Assembly (NCBI GenBank): GCA_037447655.1
Contig: JBBHKE010000986.1
Coordinates: 24,706 to 88,705, forward strand
Direction of reading: 5' to 3'
From: Zygnema cylindricum
Taxonomy: Eukaryota; Streptophyta; Zygnematophyceae; Zygnematales; Zygnemataceae
Length of the DNA: 64,000 nt
A program made the translations under genes and the position numbers. The notes beneath the pieces were generated by a model. It saw only the letters and a list, made by a program, of their open reading frames with translations. It ran no database searches and was not told where the DNA came from. Positions 54,640 through 64,000 of the stretch are shown piece after piece. Numbering within the stretch: the stretch's first letter is position 1; each line of letters starts with the position of its first letter.

Positions 54640-55265
54640 CAAAATGGGTGAAGAAGAATGGTTTCGAATCCACAAAATATAAATTCTGGACTTAAATGAA
54701 TTCGAATCCAGATTCAATTTCAAATTCAAATTTCAAAATCCAAAATCAAACAAAATCCGAGTTCAAATTGGAATTCGGATTCAATTTCAATTTTAAATAA
54801 GATTAGAATTCAAATTCAAATTCGAATCTGCTTTCAAATTCAGAAACCAAAATTAAATTCAAATTCAAAATTGAATTTGGATTAAAATTCAAATCCAAAT
54901 TCAAATTCAAACTCTAATTCAAACGGAAATTCAAATTTATTTCTGTTTCAAAATTATAACGGATCAGGGAAAAATTTGAAATCGCGGCCGTCTTTTCTGC
55001 TTTGTAAACACATTTTTGCCATCGTTTTTATTTTCATTATCGTGAAAAAATTAAATAACAGAATATCCGTTACGTGAAAAAAAATTGAAATCGCAGGCGT
55101 CTCAAACAGAAATTCAAATTTATTTCTGTTTCAAAATTATAACGGATTAGGGATAAATTTGAAATTGCATGCGTCTTTTCTGCTGTGTAAACACATAATT
55201 GCCATCGTTTTTATTTTCATCGTCGTGAAAAAATTAAACAACAGAGTATCCGTTACGTGACATGT
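54640..55265. repeat. AAATTC-rich degenerate satellite followed by a 170-185-bp tandem duplication
   Basis: About 54670-54950 is built of (T/C)AAATTCAAATTC-like words. Then 54925-55080 and 55110-55262 are two copies of a block from AAATTTATTTCTGTTTCAAA through TAAACACAT(T/A)(T/A)TTGCCATCGT to TATCCGTTACGTGA. Confidence 0.75.
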
Positions 55266-55589
55266 GCATCGTCGCATATGTTACTAAAAAAAAAAGGCGA
55301 TGATTATGCATAGATAAAACTATCAATCACTTTTGAGAAACAAAAGAAAAATGAAAACTCAGTAAACTCTCTATATTGATAGCCCAAACAACAATCGTAG
55401 ACTTTGATCATTCATTTGAAAACAAGGGTTAACACTCTAAAGCGACAACAATTAATTTTTTTACATTAAAAAATTTGACAGATTTATTAACATGATAGTT
55501 CACCCCATAAAAACGGTTGAGCTTTTAGAAACAACAAACACATTCTCTGCACTAGAAGCCAAACGGTAATTCTACACTTGATCATCGAC

Positions 55590-55852
55590 CCTAAAACAAC
55601 GATTTCAAAAACATTCACTATATCCAATTTTAAACTTGTAATATTCGCACAGTCGATTATAAGCTCAAAAGCAAGGGTGTTTACGTCGAGAACCTTGACA
55701 TTTGGATGAAACACCTTACAAGGATCAGCGTCAAAGGACCTCAACATCAAAGAGACGAGGCTAGGAAAGAGTGGCAAGAAAGAAAACCAAGACATTCTCT
55801 TGAAATTCATAAGTATCATCCTACATTCCCAAACAAAACGTTTTGCATACAA
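55590..55852 (-). pseudogene. Fragment of an F-box/LRR paralogue, inverted
   Basis: The minus-strand frame reads SFLPLFPSLVSLMLRSFDAD, PCKVFHPNVKVLDVNTL and LIIDCANITSLKLDI. This closely matches the F-box gene at 52495-52665 (FFQLFPNLVSLSLSIYEAEP, PCNIVHPNVSVLSVNTI, IIIDCPNITSLNMEI). The similarity is confined to this middle part; the F-box and C-terminus are not seen. A broken tandem-inverted paralogue. Confidence 0.75.
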
Positions 55853-55859
55853 GGGTGAG

Positions 55860-57540
55860 TTTTTTAGCCTCGTATTACTTGGAAACTTTGTTTCTCCATA
55901 TTAAAAGCGTACTGTATCATAGATTGAACGTATGGTATGAGGTAACCACATGTAGAGTTTCCAACCTAAAATTTTTATACTATACGACTGTCATACGCTA
56001 CAAAATACGTATAGTATGAGGTAACCACATTTAGCGTTTCCAATTGTTTTTCTTTTTTCACATTTAAACCATAAGTGGCATGGACTATCCGAATCTCACA
56101 TATGCTTGAACCACTTCCTTTTCTAAGTCAAAAGTCAAAAGAAATTTAGAGGCCGCTTAAAGTAGTGACGACCGGGTTAGGAAAAATCACGCTCTGGGGA
56201 ATTAGCGGTTACGTTTTGACGTCCAAATTCTGGAATAAAGTTTTCACACCTTCGGATTGAATACAGTACAGTTTTTAAGGCCGAATAATTTTTTGGCTTG
56301 CGATACAGATACTGAATATTCGAATAATGAACAAGGAACCCCTTGTTTGGATGTTTGAATCCGGTGACTTTGATAGTTGGTTGTCTCTTTTGTGACAATT
56401 TTAGTGTTTAACATACAGTTCCTTAGAGGGAAATACAATTAATAGATCTTTGGGTAAACCACAAAGAGTTTCGACAATTCACTTGAATTGGGGTAGCATG
56501 AAAATGTCGTTGTTTATTACAAAAAATTGCAACATGTAAATGCTTTTGATAATCCATGTGTGCATGTAGTATCAGTCTGTTTTATGGGATTAGCAGTGTT
56601 GGTTATTGAACAAAATCGGATACAATGTATAACAATCTATACATCGCGATGTCTCAATATTGTAATATTGACAAATTCAAATCTCGATTTTTACCGATAT
56701 CGCGGTAATCCCTAATAATTGACCAACATTTTTTTAAGTAATGGTATTTTAGATGTAAGAAATGTAAAAATATTTGGAGTGTACAAAATATACAGAATAT
56801 AAGGAATGTACATACATTGTTAGTATTGTGATATCGATATCGACACATTGCGGTTATCGGACGTCCAATATGTCGCAACAATGTATCAACTTTAGAGACT
56901 CTAAAAAAAATGCATATCTAGCATCGGCGAAACCCATTCGATATTCAACATTACGTGTAAGTCAAGGTATTTATATAAACAATATACGACTTCTTCTCTT
57001 ATACTTTATACGAACATATTACGCATCCTTTCCATTGAATGGTAATCCCTTTTAGGAATTATGGTACAAAGCATTTACAAACTCAGTACAATGCCAAAAT
57101 AAAGCAAATAAAACCTTTGTGGCATCAATTTATCTACAATTATCTTAAAAACTAAACTCCTCTTTTATACATCGAGTGTCATATGACGAGGGAAAACTTT
57201 TTTGCAATTAAAGTTGAAGGCATAAAAGTTGTGTTTGTTGAAACTGTTTGCGACCAAATATCCATTGAGCTTGGGGCCCTACTATTAGTTCAAGTTGGTA
57301 AATGTTACGGTACCCAATGGTTTTCTAATGGGAACCAACAAAACTTCGTCTAGTACTAACATGAAATCTGATTGGACATATTTATTCAAAAGCTATGCTG
57401 AGACATGTGGATTAATGTTCGAATACAAATGCAAAAATCCTATTATTAACTGCAATAATCGTTGTGAAATACCTAAAAATGCATGATTGTAGAACTTTCT
57501 AACAAGTAATAGAGGTCAATACATGAAACATTATAATTTA
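55860..57540. other. No gene recognised
   Basis: Two copies of a CGTATA(G/T)TATGAGGTAACCACA motif occur near 55925-55950 and 56007-56035. Sequence with CGATATCGCGGTAAT words near 56690 resembles the TATCGG-type hAT family but has no defined ends. The 63-codon frame at 57295-57486 (Cys-containing, KNPIINCNNRCEIP) could be an exon of the LRR/EGF remnant that follows, but nothing confirms it. Confidence 0.3.
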
Positions 57541-57559
57541 ACTTTTATACTTTTGAGTG

Positions 57560-57850
57560 TTTTTTGTAGGGAACTCAATAACAACCTTTTAACAGGTCCT
57601 ATAAACCTCCAAAATCTAGGAAAATAAGGTCCTATTTTAGTCGATGCCAGCAACAACTTCCTCTCTGGAGTCCCCTCGTTGCCCAAAAACGGAATCTCAA
57701 ACTGTAGAGTTCGCCGAAACAAAAGACCCAATCAAAATGCGCCAAATTTTGCAACGCTTCTCAACCTTTGGGGGCATGTGGAGGCCACGGCACCTGTATT
57801 AGTGTGGATGGTCCTTGTAAATGCGATCCTGGAAACTCGGCGATAAAGAC
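57560..57850 (+). pseudogene. LRR and EGF-like receptor fragment
   Basis: After a possible acceptor (TTTTTTGTAG|GGAACTC) the + strand reads LNNNLLTGPINLQNLGK, stop, GPILVDASNNFLSGVPSLP. These are two plant-type leucine-rich repeats of the LxxNxLxGxIP form. In another frame, at about 57743-57868, it reads a cysteine-rich CGGHGTC and GPCKCDPG, an EGF-like pattern. A stop and a frame change make it non-functional or mis-assembled. It resembles the ectodomain of an LRR receptor-like protein; the parent gene is unknown. Confidence 0.5.
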
Positions 57851-58069
57851 TCCAGGCACCTGTATCGGAAGTACGTCACGTCTTCAAATTTTTTGTTTTT
57901 TTTGTTAGTTGTTTTTGTTTTGTTTTTTTTTTGTTAAATGTTTTTGTTTTGTTCGTCCCTTATATTTTTTCCTCGGGTTGTTCTGTCCTGTTTTTTTTCG
58001 TCCCTTTTTATTATCCTTTCTGTGTTATTTTTTGTTAATAATCAAATCAAAAAACAAAAAATGAATAAT

Positions 58070-59160
58070 GAAGATTAAAAAGGGTTGTTATACCCGTGTA
58101 GAGTGTAGACATTGTATTTAGATGAAAAGCACCCTGAATGATTAATCATAAGATAAGTAAACTAACGAATGTTCTAAACTTTGTTTAAGGCATAAGAAAG
58201 TGTGCTACAACAAGAGGCCAACAGCGAAGAAAGAATCTTCAAACCATTAGTACGCCTACCCGTGTTGAAAAAGAACCGAGGGAGTCGGTAAACACAAAAC
58301 GAAAGAATTCTCAACTCAAGGGTAAGAGATGCATTTGTGTTGCTAATGAAATTACCCTAAATTTGTTGTTAAAATGAATAGCGTAGAGAAATATAGAGAA
58401 GTATTGCAACATGTAAAATACAACATCGAACCCGAAAACACACGCTGATAATATACTTTGTTCATGACAACAGAAAGCGTGATGAAACAAGAAGCCAGAA
58501 AAGAAGAAAGAAGATTAAAAAGGGATTTGTACCCGTGTAGAGTGTAGACAAACTATTTAGATGAAAAGCACCCTGAAAGATTAATCATACAATACGTAAA
58601 CTAACAAATGTTCTATACATTGTTTAGGGCAAAAAAAAGCATGCGACAACCGAAAGTCAAAAGCGAAGAAAGAAACTTCTCAACAACGCCTACCCGAGTC
58701 GAACACGAACCAAGGAAATCGGTAAGCAAAGAAGACACAATAATTGAACAACTCACGGGTGAGGATGCATTTGTGTTGCTAAACAAACTACCTTATGGTT
58801 GATGCACCCATCAATAGCGTAAAGAAACTGTAGAGATGTATCGCATAAGGTGAAGTTCAACATTGAACACAGAAACTGACAATGACGTTAAAATTCAATG
58901 AGATAAATATTCCAAAAGGTAGTTGTTCCCATGTAGTCTGTTTGAAAAGCATTGAGTAGGTCGTCTCTTTTCGTTCGCAGACCTGAAGGGCATATCCATT
59001 TGGCGAAGTACATTCAATAAAAATGTACGCCTACCCAAGCTAGACAAAAACGAAGGGAGTCTACAAGCACACAAGTCATTCGAGAGCAATTCATGCAACA
59101 ACCTACCCAAGATGAAGAACAAATCCATGCTAGGTAAAGCTTAACAAATCATCCTACGGT
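58070..59160 (+). repeat. Three diverged tandem copies of a roughly 430-bp unit, exon-like
   Basis: Copies start near 58070, 58500 and 58880. Shared phrases are ACCCGTGTAGAGTGTAGACA, TAGATGAAAAGCACCCTGAA, AGCGAAGAAAGAA, ACGCCTACCCG and CGGTAAGC/CGGTAAAC. The second copy holds a 64-codon frame (58608-58802) with no recognised domain. The unit may contain an ancestral exon with GT/AG borders. It follows the LRR/EGF remnant. Confidence 0.55.
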
Positions 59161-59764
59161 TGGTGTCCCCGCGAAGAGTGTAGAACTACTAAAATTGTTT
59201 ACATATAACGCACCAAACCCACGTAAGTTTACAGGCTAGCATGTTGAGTCATTCAACTTTTCCTGTTTAAAGTAGACCTGTGAAACATTAAAATCAACCT
59301 TCCTTTTATCTTTTTTTTTTTTGTTTGTCTTTGTGACGTACTAACTGGATCAGAATTATGTCCATGCATTCCCATTTTTTTTATTTTTTTTTTACTTTTC
59401 CTTTATCCTATTTATTTTCTTTTTAACGCACTAAAGAAATTGATGGTTGCTATGGTGGTTATTTTTTGTGGTCTTTTAGAGCTTATAATTTACTAGGGTT
59501 TTCAATCACATATAGTTAAAGGACATGGTCAAAAAATATATATATTATGATAGTGCGATGATAATCATAAAAAATACAGTATTTCTGTTATTTGTAGTAG
59601 TAAAAGAAATACATCAAAAATCGTCATTAGAGTAAAGATATTATTATTGTGGGGTTTATATTCGTGTCATTAATTCTCAAATTATCGAGTTCCAAATCAC
59701 GAAGTTTATTTTAATCCATTTAAAATGTAAGAATTATCTTAATACAAAATGAACATCCATTGTT

Positions 59765-59850
59765 ATTAAATACCCTAAATACCCTAAAATCCCTAAAATC
59801 CCTAAAATCTCTAGATACCCAAAATACCCTAAAAACCCTAAACAACCCTA
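59765..59850 (+). repeat. CCCTAAA-like telomere-type tract
   Basis: About ten units of (A/T)A(C/T)CCCTAAA(A/T). Degenerate and short, so interstitial. Opposite in strand sense to the TTTAGGG tract at 49-50 kb. Confidence 0.75.
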
Positions 59851-59997
59851 ATATAACATTACCAATTATAGTTCACAACATTGACTTTGACTTGAAACAA
59901 ATCCAATCCAATTTGGATTTTGAACGAACACACTTGTAAATTTTGGATTGGCACATTATTAATTTCACATACAAAATTTAAACAAAATTGACATAAA

Positions 59998-60270
59998 GAA
60001 AGAAAGAGAGAGAGAAAAAAAGAGTGAGAGATATGAAGGGAGATGGAGTGACTGAGTGTAGAGAAGAGAGGAAGACGGAAAAAGACGGAGAGTGTATGCA
60101 TGGAAAGAGGGACAGGGAAGAAAATCGAGGAAGTCAAACCACAAGGTGGGTGATGGAGTGGCAAGAAGAGGGAGGGAGAGGGAGGAGAAGAGGGAGGGGG
60201 AGGTAGTGGGAGAGGAGAGGGAGAGGGAGAGGGTGGGGACAAGAGGGAGAGAGAGAGAGAGAGAGGGACA
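59998..60270 (+). repeat. GAGAGGGA purine microsatellite
   Basis: Impure (GA)n/(GGGA)n with mixed words. Similar tracts recur in the introns of the neighbouring WDR5 gene. Frames over it are artefacts. Confidence 0.85.
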
Positions 60271-61424
60271 CAATAATAAACAACTGGTATGCCAAAATGT
60301 AAACATAAACACCGATCTCGGGGAAACCAACTTATTACAATTGAAGTATTAAGTGGACCGACTCGAGAATCTTAACTTTCCATGTAAGTGTACAAATTCG
60401 ATTTTTTAAGGGTGCATTTAAATCTCTCCGCAAAAAAAAAAAAAAACGTTTTTAAAACAAAAAACTGACGTATTAAAAAAAAAAAAAAGGTTTTGAAATG
60501 AAAACAGTTGTTTTTGAAACGGAAACTGACGGTTTTGGAACGTTCATCTCCAAAAAAATAAATTTTCACTGTCTAAAACTAAAACGTCAAAAAAAATGAA
60601 AAATGCAAAAACTAGATTCGGTAACGTTTATTAAAACACACTTATCACATTCATTCACACCCCTCGTAAAACCTTCTACAACTAACTCTCCCTCGCTCTC
60701 TAGCTTCTCTTTTTTCCTTTTTGTATCCTCCTACCTTACTGTTCTCTGAGCTTTTAGACCGATTCCACTCCCTCTTCCCCCTTTCTTTCTGTTCCTTTCC
60801 GCCTCTCCCATTCCTCTCCCTCTCGCCCTCTCTTCCCTCTAATAAATTGCGGGGACCCTCAAAAACAACTACTCCCAACACTATTCCTCTCTTTTCTTAC
60901 CACCCCACATACCCTTTCTCTTCCCTTCCATACAATATTCGTTACACCCTTCCCTCTAGCGATGAAGAATTTTTTTTCTTCCCTCACTACCTCTACTTAT
61001 TGGGTGCTAAAGTCCTCTCTCTCTTTTCTCCTTTACTCTCAACTCACCTTCTATTTTTCTTCCTTCTCCCTCGCCACCCAAGATTCTCGGTTTATTTTTC
61101 TTCCTTGGGAAACGGCCTTCTCCTTCCTCCTCCCACTCTCCCTCTTAATTACTAATATCGTCAGAAACTTGTTTTGCCTCTTTCTTTTCTTCATTTATTA
61201 CTTTTGGTTCTCTCTGACCTAACTCACATCCTACCACTCCCTTCCTTCCTCTCTAACCTACTCTAAAATAACAATATAGAAACCAAAACGACTACCATTC
61301 GAGTCCTTTTAACTCCCCTAAACACCCTACCATCTCGTATCATCTCTATCGCTCCTCCCTTACCTCCTCTCTCTCTCACTGCCCTCTCTTTTCTGACTCT
61401 CCTCTCTGTCCCCTAAATCCTCCT
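60271..61424. other. Pyrimidine-rich spacer downstream of the WDR5 gene; no gene seen
   Basis: A stretch with CTCCC/TTCCT words (60660-61420) carries long Ser/Leu/Pro frames typical of low complexity. Homopolymer A runs at 60430-60490. Nothing supports a separate gene. Confidence 0.45.
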
Positions 61425-61680
61425 CCTATACCCATATTCTCACTGTCTCACCGTTATCGAGAGCTCCGGAAGCGAATTTATTTTTGCTCGGGTAATACAC
61501 AACTCTCCTCCTCCCCATTCTCCCCTCCCCTTCCCTCCTTTCCCCTCCGCCCAGTCTTCCCCTGGTGTTCTGATTTCTCCTCCTCCTCCTCCTTCTCTCC
61601 TCCTCCTGTACCCATATTCTGTCGTACCGGTCTCTAGAAGCGATTTTATTCCCGCTCAATTCCCTTCTCCTTCCCTTCCC
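61425..61680 (-). repeat. Two decayed tandem copies of the WDR5 last-exon 3' part
   Basis: Downstream of the real stop at 61701, the minus strand again reads ..SGNKIAS..., RIWVQEE (about 61665-61600, degenerate), and SKNKFASGALDNGETVRIWV (61485-61426) followed by a stop. Both mirror the true ending [13 protein letters not shown]...RIWVQEE. Unit spacing is about 135-180 bp. Confidence 0.8.
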
Positions 61681-61700
61681 TCCCCTCCATTCTGGCCCGT

Positions 61701-64000
<2,300 letters not shown>

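Noticed and set aside
60721-61222. 144-codon and 86-codon Ser/Leu/Phe-rich frames
   Set aside because: Pyrimidine-rich downstream region of WDR5; the hydrophobic look comes from T-rich codons.

Overview
The window looks like nuclear DNA of a streptophyte (land plant or streptophyte alga). It carries plant-type Copia and Gypsy retrotransposons, many small hAT-, PIF/Harbinger- and Tc1/mariner-like elements, TTTAGGG-type telomere-like tracts, a nuclear tRNA-Asn(GUU), F-box genes, and a WDR5 homologue whose C-terminus has the plant rather than the animal wording. The species cannot be fixed from the sequence. A 657-base gap of Ns lies at 45844-46500.

Region 1 (1-31 kb) is a nested retrotransposon graveyard. 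A decayed non-autonomous Copia element with its 3' LTR (1-3093, + strand) is followed by a second LTR. Next comes a broken Gypsy element on the minus strand (4239 to about 7502) in which a C5-cytosine DNA methyltransferase fragment sits directly behind the protease. Pieces of other Gypsy elements follow: protease at 9870-10462 and RT/RNase H at 11375-12915. A Copia element on the minus strand (15153 to about 25640) is split twice: by a solo LTR (16566-17613) and by a complete, young-looking non-autonomous element (20147-24452, 5-bp target duplication AAAAT). That element has one open 1.9-kb frame joining Gag to RT/RNase H remnants. A third solo LTR (26261-27307) lies inside a GTAC-rich tandem-repeat and TATA module.

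Region 2 (25.6-38 kb and 43-50 kb) is a mosaic of short DNA transposons. Several can be delimited exactly by terminal inverted repeats plus target duplications: four or five TA-flanked MITEs, five hAT-like elements with perfect 8-bp duplications, and two PIF-like elements with TTA duplications.

Region 3 holds the host genes. A candidate multi-exon F-box gene lies at 38506-41597 (+), a tRNA-Asn at 42757-42830 (+), and an intron-less F-box gene at 51963-53168 (+). An inverted fragment of a paralogue of that gene lies at about 55590-55852 (-). An LRR/EGF-like pseudogene remnant is at 57560-57850 (+). The last three coding exons of a WDR5-type WD40 gene lie at 61701-63762 (-). The WDR5 locus shows repeated local duplication of exon pieces, including tandem copies of its last exon, a duplicated exon start, and an intron minisatellite that resembles an exon end.

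The two most noteworthy items are the retrotransposon-borne methyltransferase fragment and the propagated Gag-RNase H chimeric non-autonomous element. Most other long frames are shadows or low-complexity artefacts.
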